Source of the DNA: Spirochaetales bacterium
GTDB taxonomy: Bacteria > Spirochaetota > Spirochaetia > UBA9216
Assembly (NCBI GenBank): GCA_016839055.1
Contig: JAEKNX010000006.1
Coordinates: 1 to 64,000 of the forward strand
Length of the DNA: 64,000 bases
Direction: 5' to 3'
The notes under the pieces: generated by a model
The model's database searches: none
What the model was told of the DNA's origin: nothing
What the model saw: only the letters and a program-made list of their open reading frames with translations
Position numbers and translations under genes: made by a program
Shown: piece by piece, positions 35,261 to 44,921 of the stretch
Layout of the letters: each line of letters starts with the position of its first letter
Numbering within the stretch: position 1 is the stretch's first letter

Positions 35261-35294
35261 AAAAAGCTGTCCAGTTGCGGACAGCTTTTTTTTT
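35261..35294. terminator. Strong bidirectional terminator
   Basis: agctgtcc (35265-35272), loop agttgc, ggacagct (35279-35286), with A run on the left and T run on the right. It can end the flavodiiron gene (plus) and the small orphan gene (minus). Confidence 0.85.
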
Positions 35295-35327
35295 GTTTGC
35301 CCAGCGAAGCCGGCAAACCCGGCGCGG

Positions 35328-35648
35328 TTATTTAGATGCTAGAAACAGTCTGTTGTCCTTTTCATCAAGCATCAGAATTGTCTTGGAGGGTCTTCCAATC
35401 TTATCCCAGAGTTTCTGTCCCATTTCAACGGTATCATTACCGCATTCATTCAGCAGAAGAACTTCTGCATCACAGAAAGGTTCGGCACAGCCGCTGGAAA
35501 AATCCTCAATGCGAGTATTAATGAAAATCTTCGTCACATATTTAAGCTGCACAAACCCTAGATCGAAACCGGTATTCGGGTGAATAACAAGCTTATTCAC
35601 CGGAAAAGTTGTATCATGCAGAATTTTTAAAACGCCTGTACGTTTCAT
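35328..35648 (-). CDS. Small protein of unknown function
   Basis: 106 aa, not recognised. It is supported as a real gene by AGGAGG 7 bases before the ATG, by filling the space between the flavodiiron terminator and pepD, and by a balanced composition without low complexity. It is soluble by appearance, with alternating strand and helix segments (NKLVIHPNTGFDLGFV, KYVTKIFINTRI, AEVLLLNECG, KTILMLDEKDNRLF). Three Cys are present (55, 59, 69). It lies 19 bases downstream of pepD on the same strand and may share its message. Confidence 0.6.
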   Translation of the reverse strand: MKRTGVLKILHDTTFPVNKLVIHPNTGFDLGFVQLKYVTKIFINTRIEDFSSGCAEPFCDAEVLLLNECGNDTVEMGQKLWDKIGRPSKTILMLDEKDNRLFLASK

Positions 35649-35667
35649 CTTGGCCTCCTGAAAGTTC

Positions 35668-37116
35668 TTATATTATTGTAAGTATACCAATGAGAAATTT
35701 CCAGATCTTTTCTACCGAATCAATCCTCATTTTCTCGCCCGGAGTATGTACATCCGCAAGTTCGGGACCAATGGAGATCATATCCATCGAGTCGAACTTC
35801 TTTCCTATTACTCCGCATTCAAGACCTGCGTGAATTGCCTTAATTTTGGCATCTTCACCGAAGATCTTCCTGTAAACATCTTCTGCCTTCTTCCGTATTT
35901 CAGAATCCGGATTTGGATCCCAACCCGGATATTCGTGTCTGAACACAACCCGTCCTCCGGCAGCCTCGACGGCGCACGCGGCCCTGTCGGCAATATCATT
36001 ACACTCTGTATCAACCGATGATCGGTTGCAGTTTTGCACAAAAAATTCTCCGCTCTCGAGAAGCTCTATTCTTGCGAGATTTGTAGAAGTTTCGACGAGA
36101 TTTTCAATAACGGGACTCATCTTCACCACCCCATGAGGAAGTGAATAGACCAGATTAACTATTCTTTCCTGTGAGGATAGAGTGTAAACCTTAGAGGGGT
36201 AATCAGTCTTCTCTGCTGAAAAACTGAGATTCTCCTCATTGTATCGGAATTCGCTCTTTATCATCTTCTCATATTCGGCGGCAAAGACAGCAAAGGAATC
36301 CGCCTCTGCTTCCTTTACAAGAACATCGGCGAAAAACTCCCTCGCAATGGCATTATGTTTTCCGCCTCCTTCGACCGAAGAAAGCCTCAGATCGAACTGC
36401 TTGGCGGCCGTATATAGAAAGCGGCTTCCGAGAGTATTTGCATTTCCGAGACCAAGATGTATCTCTCCACCCGAATGTCCGCCCTTGAGACCTTTGAGCT
36501 CGAGTTTGAACGCCCTGTATCCAGCCGGGCTTTTTTCGAGCTCAACGGGGATGTAACCATCAGTATTCTTGCCTCCGGCGCATCCGACATAGATAACCCC
36601 GTCTTCCTCCGAATCAAGATTAATCAGAATTCGAGATTTTACAATAGTCGGATCAAGTTCAAGCGCCCCGGTTAGACCAGTCTCCTCATCTACAGTAAGC
36701 AAAACCTCAACGGGTCCAAGCGCTTCTTCGGCTTCGAGGACAGCAAGACCGGCGGCAACAGCAACACCATTATCGGCACCAAGAGTCGTTCCGTCGGCCT
36801 TAAGCCAGCCGTCTTCATTAAGAAGGGCAATAGGATCCCTTGCGAAATCATGCTGCTTGTCCCGGTTTTTCTCACAGACCATGTCCATATGCCCCTGAAG
36901 AACTACCGACGGGCTGCCAACTTTACCTGCCGACGGAGCCCGCCTGATTAAAACATTTCCAATTTTATCGATTATATATTCGAGCCCCTGCTTTTCGGCA
37001 AAGTCGACGGCATACCGCCTGACGCCTTCCTCGTTTCCGGATTCCCTTGGAATCCGGGTTAAATTATAAAAATGTCTCCAGAAGGCTTCCGGTTTAAGTC
37101 CCTTTACAATTTCCAT
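35668..37116 (-). CDS. pepD: Aminoacyl-histidine dipeptidase (M20 family, PepD)
   Basis: 482 aa, the standard PepD length. M20 metallopeptidase motifs: VVLQGHMDMVCEK (His ligand and Asp), LGADNGVAVAAGL, LLTVDEETGLTGA (catalytic Glu-Glu), LINLDSEEDGVIYVGCAGG and the C-terminal IHAGLECGVIGKK with the last zinc His/Glu context. It cleaves Xaa-His dipeptides such as carnosine in the cytoplasm. An AAAGGAG site precedes the ATG. It lies 23 bases downstream of gpmI, same strand. Confidence 0.93.
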   Translation of the reverse strand: MEIVKGLKPEAFWRHFYNLTRIPRESGNEEGVRRYAVDFAEKQGLEYIIDKIGNVLIRRAPSAGKVGSPSVVLQGHMDMVCEKNRDKQHDFARDPIALLNEDGWLKADGTTLGADNGVAVAAGLAVLEAEEALGPVEVLLTVDEETGLTGALELDPTIVKSRILINLDSEEDGVIYVGCAGGKNTDGYIPVELEKSPAGYRAFKLELKGLKGGHSGGEIHLGLGNANTLGSRFLYTAAKQFDLRLSSVEGGGKHNAIAREFFADVLVKEAEADSFAVFAAEYEKMIKSEFRYNEENLSFSAEKTDYPSKVYTLSSQERIVNLVYSLPHGVVKMSPVIENLVETSTNLARIELLESGEFFVQNCNRSSVDTECNDIADRAACAVEAAGGRVVFRHEYPGWDPNPDSEIRKKAEDVYRKIFGEDAKIKAIHAGLECGVIGKKFDSMDMISIGPELADVHTPGEKMRIDSVEKIWKFLIGILTII

Positions 37117-37139
37117 CTATATCTCCTTTCCATCCATAC

Positions 37140-38792
37140 TTAATAATCGAGAACGGAAGGATCATAATCTTCCGGTGCTTCAAATCCGAGAAATTCGAGG
37201 GTTGTGGCCGCAAGCGAACTGATGCCGAGACCTTCCTTGAGTTCAGCCTTGTACTCACCCCTTCCTTCAGGATCAAAGATGATACAAGGAACCGGGTTCA
37301 GTGAATGTGCGGTCTTTGCTTTCGGACTGCCGTCGGGATGACTTTTTACCGCGCCATCCTTTTTTTCATGCTCATACATGTCGTCCGAGTTTCCATGGTC
37401 CGCCGATATAATCATGACTCCGCCTGCTTCTTCAACAGCCTTCTTGAGCCGGCCAATACAAAGGTCCATGCCTTCAATTGAGCAGACAACCGCCTGAAAA
37501 ACACCGGTGTGGCCGACCATGTCTCCGTTTGGAAAATTCAACCGGATAAAGTCATACTCGCCGCCCTTTATCACATCAAGAACCCTGTCGGTAATATCGG
37601 CACACTTCATCCACGGACGCTGTTCAAAGGGAACAACATCCGAGAGAATCTCTTCAAATGTTTCGAGCTCATCATCAAATTTTCCGAGTTTATTTCCATT
37701 AAAAAAGTATGTTACATGTCCAAATTTTTGAGTTTCACTTATCGCAAAAGATTTCACCCCGCTGGAAGCAAGAAATTCGCCCATGGTGCGGTCAATTGCG
37801 GGAGGAGTTACGAGGTACTGTTTCGGAATATGCAGATCACCGTCATATTGCATCATTCCGGCGTATTCAACTTTAGGATTTCTCTTGCGGTCGAATTCGG
37901 TAAAATCGTCTCCGTCTTCAAACGCCCTGGTCAGCTCAAGTGCCCGGTCGCCGCGAAAGTTGAAAAGAATAACCGAATCTCCGTCCTCGATTGTTCCGAC
38001 AGGTTTGTCGTCCTCGGCGATAACGAAGGCGGGAAGATCCTGATCGATAGCCCCGGTTTCGGCTCGCAGGGTCTCTATGGCCTCATGGGGGGAACTAAAG
38101 GTTCTGCCTTCTCCCAGGATATGAGTTTCCCATCCACGCCTTACCATGTCCCAGTTAGCGCCGTAACGGTCCATCGTTATTGCCATTCGTCCGCCGCCGC
38201 TTGCAATTCTCGCGGAGAATCCGTCGGAACTGAGGTCCTTGCAGAAGGTCTCGAAAGGATCGAAATAATCAAGCGCCGAGGTCTCGCCGACATCTCGGCC
38301 GTCCAGAAGTGCATGCACCCTGACATTTTTCACCCCGTCCTCTTTAGCCTTTATTACCATAGCCTTAAGATGATCGAGATGAGAATGAACGTTTCCATCC
38401 GAAAGCAGTCCTATAAAATGCAGGGTCGAATCAGCGGATTTACAGTTTGTAGTCAATTTAGTCCAGGTTTCGCCGGAAAACATGTTTCCACTTCTGATTG
38501 ATTCGGAAACAAGCTTTGAACCCTGGTCAAAGACTCTTCCACAGCCGATAGCATTGTGACCGACCTCAGAGTTTCCCATATCATCATCAGAGGGCAGTCC
38601 TACCGCCTTACCGTGCGCTTTAAGCTTAACTGTCGGACAGTCAGCCTGAAGCTTGTCAAGATTTGCTGTTAAAGCGGCCTTGAAGGCGTCTCCCTGTTCA
38701 TATTTTCCATAACCGACACCGTCCATTATTACAAGCAGGACCGGTCCCCGTCTTTTTTTCATTTTAGAATTCTTTTTCAAGGGTTCAATCAT
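37140..38792 (-). CDS. gpmI: 2,3-bisphosphoglycerate-independent phosphoglycerate mutase
   Basis: 550 aa. Alkaline-phosphatase-superfamily iPGM: VLLVIMDGVGYG (metal Asp), MGNSEVGHNAIG with phospho-Ser75, VHALLDGRDVG, GGGRMAITMDRY, FNFRGDRALELT, LNFPNGDMVGHTG and ISADHGNSDDM. It interconverts 3- and 2-phosphoglycerate in glycolysis with two Mn ions. The protein matches the longer plant/bacterial type. AGGAGA precedes the ATG. A 330-aa open frame on the opposite strand is a codon-usage shadow. Confidence 0.95.
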   Translation of the reverse strand: MIEPLKKNSKMKKRRGPVLLVIMDGVGYGKYEQGDAFKAALTANLDKLQADCPTVKLKAHGKAVGLPSDDDMGNSEVGHNAIGCGRVFDQGSKLVSESIRSGNMFSGETWTKLTTNCKSADSTLHFIGLLSDGNVHSHLDHLKAMVIKAKEDGVKNVRVHALLDGRDVGETSALDYFDPFETFCKDLSSDGFSARIASGGGRMAITMDRYGANWDMVRRGWETHILGEGRTFSSPHEAIETLRAETGAIDQDLPAFVIAEDDKPVGTIEDGDSVILFNFRGDRALELTRAFEDGDDFTEFDRKRNPKVEYAGMMQYDGDLHIPKQYLVTPPAIDRTMGEFLASSGVKSFAISETQKFGHVTYFFNGNKLGKFDDELETFEEILSDVVPFEQRPWMKCADITDRVLDVIKGGEYDFIRLNFPNGDMVGHTGVFQAVVCSIEGMDLCIGRLKKAVEEAGGVMIISADHGNSDDMYEHEKKDGAVKSHPDGSPKAKTAHSLNPVPCIIFDPEGRGEYKAELKEGLGISSLAATTLEFLGFEAPEDYDPSVLDY

Positions 38793-38860
38793 TATTGTCT
38801 CCTGTTATTTCAGTCCGGACAGTATACTACAGCATTTATTACTTTGAAAAGCCGGATCAG

Positions 38861-39790
38861 CTAATCAAGGCTGTCCTCGGTAAGGCCGTAACGCTCACTG
38901 CCTTCGAAATTTCCGCCCGGTTCAATATGGATAATAATATCATAAATATTTTCTATATTCTCACAAATAATCTGCTCCGCCTGCATCGCAAGCTCATGGC
39001 CTTCATTCACACTAATCCTGCCGTCTACTTCAATATCAAGATCTATCACATACATCGTATTAATCTTTCTGATTCTGACTCTGTGAGGATTTGTTATGCC
39101 ATCCACGTCTTTCAGCAGCCTGAAAACATTCCGGTATAGTTCGGGGTCTCCCGAACCTTCCATCAGCTCATCATTCGACTCCATGAAAATCTCAAAGCCG
39201 TTTTTGATAATCCAAACAGAGACACCTAGCGCCATTATTAAATCGATCACCGGATATCCGCTCAGCGCGGTGACCAGCAGTCCCACGAGAACAGATGACG
39301 AGAGGATAATATCGGCCCTCATGTTCTTTGCGTCTGCAATGACCATCTGGCTGTTTACCTCTTTTCCAATCTTCATCTTGTATATAAAAAGGACAAACTT
39401 TGCCGCTATTGAAATTATCGAGATATAGATCACAAACTCCGCCGGCAGCATCCGCTCTTCTCTCTTTATCAGTGACAGCAGGGAGGACAAAAGAAGCTGA
39501 GATCCCGCAAATATGATGATAAATGAAAGAACTTTTGCAGCTATTGTTTCCGCCCGGCCATGACCGTAGGGATGCTCCCGGTCCGGGGGTTTGTCGGCAA
39601 TATCGGAGGCAAAGAGAGTGATGAAGGAAGAGAGGATGTCGGTTGCCGTATCAATTCCGGCGCCAACGAGGGCTGCGCTTCTGCCGACAGTTCCAAACGA
39701 TATCTGGAGAACGGCAAGAAGACCATTTCCGGCAATTCCCGCATAGGAAGCCTTCTTGATCTTCCTGGTCCGTTTTCCGGCATCCATCAT
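38861..39790 (-). CDS. Cation diffusion facilitator (CDF) family metal efflux transporter
   Basis: 309 aa. Six hydrophobic helices in about 1-210 with the CDF metal site residues (GAGIDTATDILSSF, DKPPDREHPYGHGRAETIAA, VIADAKNMRADII) and a C-terminal cytoplasmic domain with GITNPHRVRIRKI and IYDIIIHIEP. The HPYGHGRAE motif is typical of FieF/MamM-like members exporting Zn, Fe, Mn or Cd. Specificity cannot be settled here. The ATG overlaps the end of the YkgJ-like gene, so translation is coupled. Confidence 0.9.
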   Translation of the reverse strand: MMDAGKRTRKIKKASYAGIAGNGLLAVLQISFGTVGRSAALVGAGIDTATDILSSFITLFASDIADKPPDREHPYGHGRAETIAAKVLSFIIIFAGSQLLLSSLLSLIKREERMLPAEFVIYISIISIAAKFVLFIYKMKIGKEVNSQMVIADAKNMRADIILSSSVLVGLLVTALSGYPVIDLIMALGVSVWIIKNGFEIFMESNDELMEGSGDPELYRNVFRLLKDVDGITNPHRVRIRKINTMYVIDLDIEVDGRISVNEGHELAMQAEQIICENIENIYDIIIHIEPGGNFEGSERYGLTEDSLD

Positions 39791-40275
39791 TTCTTCAGCT
39801 CTTCCTTAATCCGCTCTAGAATCCGGTAGACTCCTGGACAGATGAGCGAATTTTTCAAAGTTTTATATAGTTTTTTTTGAATATTGGGTATATCGGTATA
39901 AGGATATTCACTACAGGCACGCGGCCGAACCTCATATATTGAGCAGACGTTCCCCTCTTTAAGAAAAGGACAGGGCATAGACTGAAAGACAAACTCGTTA
40001 TCATCATCTACTTTTAGATAGGCCTGCCTTACTTTCCCCGAGCGCATATTAATAAAATTCCCGATGCGGTCTATATCACGATTATTTATCTTGGGACCTG
40101 TGTTTTTACAACAGTTACCGCATTCCATGCAGTCAATTTCACTGAAGACCTCTTCATGAATTCTAAAAAAAAGTTCATCGAGTTCTCTGCGCTTAATCCG
40201 GCCGAGTTTTTCCATCAGGTATTTATTTTCTTTATATTTATTCTTGGCTTTCTGTAAATCCGCGGCGATATTCAA
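39787..40275 (-). CDS. YkgJ-family (UPF0153-like) cysteine cluster protein
   Basis: 162 aa. The cysteine pattern CMECGNCCKNTGP, then MPCPFLKEGNVCSIYEVRP and RACSEYPY, is that of the putative zinc- or iron-chelating YkgJ domain. Function is unproven in the family. The ORF start is a TTG 2 bases after the deoD stop with ATGGAG upstream; a later ATG (MEKLGRIKRREL) is possible. It is flanked by deoD and a CDF metal transporter, with overlap to the latter. Confidence 0.78.
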   Translation of the reverse strand: MNIAADLQKAKNKYKENKYLMEKLGRIKRRELDELFFRIHEEVFSEIDCMECGNCCKNTGPKINNRDIDRIGNFINMRSGKVRQAYLKVDDDNEFVFQSMPCPFLKEGNVCSIYEVRPRACSEYPYTDIPNIQKKLYKTLKNSLICPGVYRILERIKEELKK

Positions 40276-40277
40276 GC

Positions 40278-40988
40278 TTACTCCATCTCGACCGCAGTCT
40301 CGAGTCCGAGGAGGATCATATCATCGAATGACCTTTCCCTGTCTTCTGGAGAAAGCAGAGTTTCATTAACAATGCTGTCGCTTACAGTACATATGGCAAG
40401 AGCCTTAACGCCCATCTTCGCAGCAAGCGTATAGAGGGTTGAGGCTTCCATCTCAATAGCCAGAACACCGAAGCGGGCCCATAGCTTCCAGATCTCCGGA
40501 TCATCATCATAAAAAGTATCGGAAGACAGGATATTTCCCGCTTTCATGCTTAGCTTCATCTCTTTAGCCTTCGCCGCGGCAGTAAGAAAAAGTTCAGAAT
40601 CGGCACAGGGAGAATAATCCATTCCCTTGAAAATGCCCTTATTCATTCCGCCGTTCGTTGAAGCCGACATTGCAAGAATGATGTCTCTAAGCTCAATCTC
40701 CGGCTGAACTGCACCGCAGGAACCTATTCTCATGATTGTCTTTACATCATAAAAAGCCATCAGCTCATATGCATAAATTCCCATTGACGGCTGGCCCATG
40801 CCTGAACCTTGAATGGAAATTCTCTTTCCCTTATAAGTCCCGGTGTACCCGTACATTCCTCTTATTTCATTATAGCAGATCGAATTATCAAGAAATTTCT
40901 CAGCGGCATACTTTGCTCTCAGTGGATCACCGGGCATCAGTACAGTATCGGCTATAGCACCTTTCTCGGCCGCGATATGTAAACTCAT
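40278..40988 (-). CDS. deoD: Purine nucleoside phosphorylase, DeoD type
   Basis: 236 aa, the DeoD hexameric PNP length. Motifs: MPGDPLRAKYAAEKFL (phosphate/nucleoside binding), GSGMGQPSMGIYAYEL, MRIGSCGAVQPEI, and AIEMEASTLYTLAA with the ribose-contacting Glu, then TVSDSIVNE with the base-protonating Asp. It cleaves purine (deoxy)ribonucleosides with phosphate for salvage. GGAGG precedes the ATG. It leads the deoD-ykgJ-CDF run; the divergence from feoB is 72 bases without a clear terminator. Confidence 0.95.
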   Translation of the reverse strand: MSLHIAAEKGAIADTVLMPGDPLRAKYAAEKFLDNSICYNEIRGMYGYTGTYKGKRISIQGSGMGQPSMGIYAYELMAFYDVKTIMRIGSCGAVQPEIELRDIILAMSASTNGGMNKGIFKGMDYSPCADSELFLTAAAKAKEMKLSMKAGNILSSDTFYDDDPEIWKLWARFGVLAIEMEASTLYTLAAKMGVKALAICTVSDSIVNETLLSPEDRERSFDDMILLGLETAVEME

Positions 40989-41060
40989 ATTTTACCTCCA
41001 GATTTGTAAAGGTTGATTGTACAGTATTTTATTGAAAAAAAACAGACTAAATTCAGCCGG

Positions 41061-43193
41061 TCAGCGGCGGCTGCGCGCGAACACGTGGCCTGTAATTTTA
41101 AACGCTGAGATGACAACAGCAGTTAAACCGAGCGCCATCCCGATGTAGAGAGGGTTACGTCCTTCTGCTATCTGGTAGAAAAGAGTCGAGACTATCCAGG
41201 CAACCAGGGTCAGGTAGAGGGCCTGAACGAGGCCGAACTTCACATTGACTTCCCTTATCGAGGCAGCGATAGCCGCTAGACAGGGCATGTAAAGAAGAAC
41301 AAACAGAAGATAGGAATACGCTGCGGCTGGAGTAAAGTGCGCTCTTAAGGCGTGTAACCCTGAACCGGAAGCCTTTCCGCCGTCAATCTGACTGTAAACA
41401 GCGCTCAGGGTGCCTATTATTGATTCCTTGGCAAATATACCGGTAAACAGTCCTACCGTCGCCGGCCAGTTGTCCGCAGCAATACCGATGGGGATGAAAA
41501 CCGGGGTTAGAATCCTTCCGAGTGCAGCAAGAATCGAATCAGTCCCGTTTTCGGGGTTAAACTTGCCGTCCATACTTATAGAGGAAAAAATTGAAAGAAT
41601 AAAAACCGCGATAATTATTACCTGGCCCGCCCTCTTAATAAAATCTTTCACCCTGGCCCATGTATGAAGCAGAATATGCTTTGCACGGGGAACATGGTAA
41701 CGGGGGAGCTCCATTATCAGATGCGATGGTTCACCATGATAGAGTGTTTTCTTTACAAGCAGCCCTGAGAGTACTGCAACGAGAATTCCTGTCATATAAA
41801 GAGAAAAGACAACCAGGCCCGTCCGGGATGGAAAGAATGCGGCCGCGAACAGGGCGTAAACCGGCAGCCTCGCCCCACAGGACATCATAGGAACCATAAA
41901 TATAGTCATCATTCTATCCCGTCTGTTATCCAGGGTTCGGGTCGCGAGGATGGCGGGAACAGTGCAGCCGAAGCCCACAATCATAGGAACAAAGGCCTTG
42001 CCCGGCAGTCCCAGTTTCCCCATGAATCTATCCATCACGAACGCCGCCCTGGCCATATAGCCTGAGTCCTCAAGCAGAGATAGCATTAAAAACATGAAAA
42101 ATACAAACGGTATAAATGAGACAACCATCTGTATACCCGCGCCAATACCATCGGCGGCAAAAAAGGTAAGCCAGCCTGGCGCGTTAACGGACGAAAGAAG
42201 CGCCCTGAAGCCGTCCACGAAGACTATTCCAGCCAGATTGTCAAACAAGTCGACAAAAATATTGCCAACCTCAATAGTCACGAAAAAAACAAGCATCATA
42301 ACAGCGAAAAAAACCGGAATTCCGAGAATAGTGTTCATGGCGAAGGCATCTATCCTGTCGCTGACAGGTTTTACCTTCTTAACTCTATGGGTGACTTCCC
42401 GGTATATTCCGTTGACCGCTCCGTAAACATAGTCTGCTATGATCATGTCCGGGGTTTCGGCTAGAATATTCTTTATTACATCGAGCTCGGAAGTCAGATC
42501 TTCACTCCGAATCAGACCTCCGCCGATAATCTCTTCGGTTATCCATGGATCCTCTTCTATCAGCCTGAGTGCCATCCATCTGGGATTTATTCCCAGTTCC
42601 GAGGCTTTTCCTTCTATTCTGGTTATCAGGCTGGCTACAAGATCTTCAATCTCATTCGGATATTTCAGACCGGCACCCGGAATTATTTTTTTCTCGGTAT
42701 ATTCCTCAAGAAAATCCTTGAAGACGCCAATATCTTTCTGATTTACCGCGCTTATTCCAATAACCGGCGCCTTCAGATGCGCCGACAGATGGTCCATGTC
42801 TATCCTGACACCACTACCCTCGGCAAGATCCATCATATTAAGGACAATAACCAGGGGGACCTTCATTTCAATAAGTTGAGCGGTAAGATATAAATTACGG
42901 GCGAGGTTTGAAGAATCAATAATATTAACGACGAGATCAGCCTTTCCGCTGAGAACATAGTCTCTTGAGACTCTCTCATCTTCAGAATTAGGGGTGAGTG
43001 AATATATACCGGGTAAATCTACAAGATTAAATTTCTTATTATTATGAGTAAAGCGGCCTTCAATCTTCTCTACCGTGACACCGGGCCAATTGCCTATCTG
43101 CTGTCTTGCGCCGGTGAGCGCGTTAAAAAGAGTGCTTTTTCCGCAGTTCGGATTTCCGGCAAAAGCAATGATGTAATCATTTTTTTCTGACAT
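41061..43193 (-). CDS. feoB: Ferrous iron transporter FeoB
   Basis: 710 aa. An N-terminal G domain with GNPNCGKS (13-20), the DLPGIYS switch and NMMD (guanine specificity) is followed by a helical GDI domain and a multi-helix membrane region with two gate repeats (SFIPFVFFMFLMLSLLEDSGYMARAAF and related). GCTVPAILATRT is a typical FeoB pore segment. It imports Fe2+ under anoxic conditions. It overlaps feoA by 17 bases. Confidence 0.95.
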   Translation of the reverse strand: MSEKNDYIIAFAGNPNCGKSTLFNALTGARQQIGNWPGVTVEKIEGRFTHNNKKFNLVDLPGIYSLTPNSEDERVSRDYVLSGKADLVVNIIDSSNLARNLYLTAQLIEMKVPLVIVLNMMDLAEGSGVRIDMDHLSAHLKAPVIGISAVNQKDIGVFKDFLEEYTEKKIIPGAGLKYPNEIEDLVASLITRIEGKASELGINPRWMALRLIEEDPWITEEIIGGGLIRSEDLTSELDVIKNILAETPDMIIADYVYGAVNGIYREVTHRVKKVKPVSDRIDAFAMNTILGIPVFFAVMMLVFFVTIEVGNIFVDLFDNLAGIVFVDGFRALLSSVNAPGWLTFFAADGIGAGIQMVVSFIPFVFFMFLMLSLLEDSGYMARAAFVMDRFMGKLGLPGKAFVPMIVGFGCTVPAILATRTLDNRRDRMMTIFMVPMMSCGARLPVYALFAAAFFPSRTGLVVFSLYMTGILVAVLSGLLVKKTLYHGEPSHLIMELPRYHVPRAKHILLHTWARVKDFIKRAGQVIIIAVFILSIFSSISMDGKFNPENGTDSILAALGRILTPVFIPIGIAADNWPATVGLFTGIFAKESIIGTLSAVYSQIDGGKASGSGLHALRAHFTPAAAYSYLLFVLLYMPCLAAIAASIREVNVKFGLVQALYLTLVAWIVSTLFYQIAEGRNPLYIGMALGLTAVVISAFKITGHVFARSRR

Positions 43194-43398
43194 TGATTCG
43201 TTTCGTCATTCCTGCCCCGAGCATTATCTGCGCTCCCTGAACAATAAGAACCATCGGACCGAGACGGTTTGCACGAACCACATGTATTTCGGTTCCGGGT
43301 ATCATCCCGAAATTTACAAGCTTTTGCCGAAGATGTCTACCACCGAGTATAGTTTCAACAATTGCAGTGTTTCCGGGTTTCAGTTCAGACAGACTCAT
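43177..43398 (-). CDS. feoA: Ferrous iron transport protein FeoA
   Basis: 73 aa from the ATG at 43398. A possible ATG 12 bases upstream lies within the purine-rich GATGGAGGAAACC that better serves as the ribosome site for the later start. The SH3-like FeoA pattern is clear: LSELKPGNTAIVETI, LRQKLVNFGMIPG and HVVRANRLGPMVLIVQGA. FeoA assists FeoB in the cytoplasm. It is first in the feoAB operon. Confidence 0.9.
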   Translation of the reverse strand: MSLSELKPGNTAIVETILGGRHLRQKLVNFGMIPGTEIHVVRANRLGPMVLIVQGAQIMLGAGMTKRINVRKK

Positions 43399-43485
43399 GG
43401 TTTCCTCCATCCAGATACATTCAGCCGGCTTCAGGTAATTCCGGCTCTCCTTAAATTATGCATTAAAAAAATAGTATATAACTAG

Positions 43486-43514
43486 AAATTAACAGCAGAA
43501 TGCTTATTAGTCAA
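43486..43514 (-). promoter_or_regulatory. Putative promoter of feoAB
   Basis: Minus strand TTGACT (43514 to 43509), 17 bases, TAATTT (43491 to 43486). An alternative -10, TATACT, lies at 43478-43473. No convincing Fur box was recognised in the 204-base divergent gap. A TATCAA/TTGATA inverted repeat (43556-43561/43569-43574) is closer to the divergent permease gene. Confidence 0.4.
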
Positions 43515-43602
43515 CCCTAACTTTAGTGATTCTGCAGTACTTATTTAGTAAAACATATCAACTTTATATTGATAAAGAGGCAGGAGCCTGTTAGAGTTTC
43601 TC

Positions 43603-44916
43603 ATGGTCGAAATACTATTAAACACTCCGGTTCTTGTTAAGATTATTATTTCACTACTAGTGATAATCCTGGCAAACAAGCTGCTCTCCAACCAGGTTTT
43701 CTCGGTTCTTGCCGGAACCATTGTTCTCGCACTATGGGCAGGTCATAATCTTGATACAGCTTATACAATTGCCGCTGCGCGTTTTACCAGCATTGATAAT
43801 ATATTTCTGCTGATTGTAATAGTTGTAATAATTTCATTATCGTCACAGATGAGAGAATCGGGAATAATGGATGACCTCGTCACAAACCTGACCCGCAGGT
43901 TCTCCAGAACTACCTCGATGGCTCTTCTTCCGGCGGTAATTGGACTTCTTCCTATGCCGGGCGGCGCGATGTTTTCTGCACCCCTGGTAGACCGCTGTGA
44001 TCCTGAAACAGAAATCAACCCTCTCCTCAAAAGCCGTATAAACTACTGGTTCAGGCACATTTGGGAGTACTGGTGGCCGCTCTACCCCGGAGTATTGCTG
44101 GCAATCGATATTTCAGGCCTTCAGGTATCCCAGTTTATGATTTTTCTCTTTCCGCTGACGATCTTTTCGGTTGCCGGCGCCTGGTTTTTTCTACTCAGAA
44201 AAACTGAATTTTCACTGAAAGAAACTGATCACTTTAAAGACGCCGGCGCTGTAATCGGACCGCCGGTGCCGGGCTTCATATTTCTGATCTCCCCAATTCT
44301 TCTAATCATCATTATTTACGCGGTACTAAATACAATATTTCCGGCGCTATCAGCATTTTCAAAGTATCTTCCGATAATGATAGGAATAATCTCCTCAGTT
44401 ATCTATCTTCAGGTAATCAGACCGCTTGGGCCGGCAGTCTGGAAAAAAATATTATTCTCCAGAAAACTTATTTCTCTGGTGCTCCTTGTTGCGATAATCC
44501 GGATATACGGCGCCTATGTCGAGGGCAGGCTGCCTGACGGGACTCTTCTTATGGAATCACTGCGGGCGGAACTCTCCGCTGCCGGCATTTCGCCCTATAT
44601 TCTCATCATGCTGTTACCCTTCTTTTGCGGTATCTCAACCGGAATCGCAATCGGAACCGTCGGTGCGGCATTTCCGATTGTTATGAGTCTTATAGGCCCT
44701 GAACCGGGATTTCCACTGCTCGTTTCAACAACAGCCCTGGCATATTCATTCGGACATGTCGGCCAGCTTCTGTCGCCGGTCCATGTCTGCCTGCTGGTCT
44801 CGAATGAATACTTCAATGTCGGCCTCGGAAAAAGCATTGCCGGGCTGATTAAACCCTCACTGATAGTACTGGCCTCCGGCTTCCTTCTCTCAAGGCTGTA
44901 CCTGTTCATTCTTTAA
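43603..44916 (+). CDS. DUF401 (TIGR00529) family membrane protein, probable transporter
   Basis: 437 aa and very hydrophobic, with about ten to twelve helices. MPGGAMFSAPLV, IWEYWWPLYPGVLLA, GISTGIAIGTVGAAFPI and HVGQLLSPVHVCLLVS are hallmark segments of the DUF401 family, related to GntP/ion-transporter-like permeases. Substrate unknown. The ATG has no close ribosome site: the AGGAG at 43582 is about 15 bases away. A TATCAA/TTGATA repeat upstream might be an operator. Confidence 0.8.
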   Translation: MVEILLNTPVLVKIIISLLVIILANKLLSNQVFSVLAGTIVLALWAGHNLDTAYTIAAARFTSIDNIFLLIVIVVIISLSSQMRESGIMDDLVTNLTRRFSRTTSMALLPAVIGLLPMPGGAMFSAPLVDRCDPETEINPLLKSRINYWFRHIWEYWWPLYPGVLLAIDISGLQVSQFMIFLFPLTIFSVAGAWFFLLRKTEFSLKETDHFKDAGAVIGPPVPGFIFLISPILLIIIIYAVLNTIFPALSAFSKYLPIMIGIISSVIYLQVIRPLGPAVWKKILFSRKLISLVLLVAIIRIYGAYVEGRLPDGTLLMESLRAELSAAGISPYILIMLLPFFCGISTGIAIGTVGAAFPIVMSLIGPEPGFPLLVSTTALAYSFGHVGQLLSPVHVCLLVSNEYFNVGLGKSIAGLIKPSLIVLASGFLLSRLYLFIL

Positions 44917-44921
44917 AACCC

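Noticed and set aside
37509-38501. 330-codon open frame antisense to gpmI
   Set aside because: It lies wholly opposite a well-supported gpmI and is explained by codon bias in the mutase gene; no ribosome site or family match.
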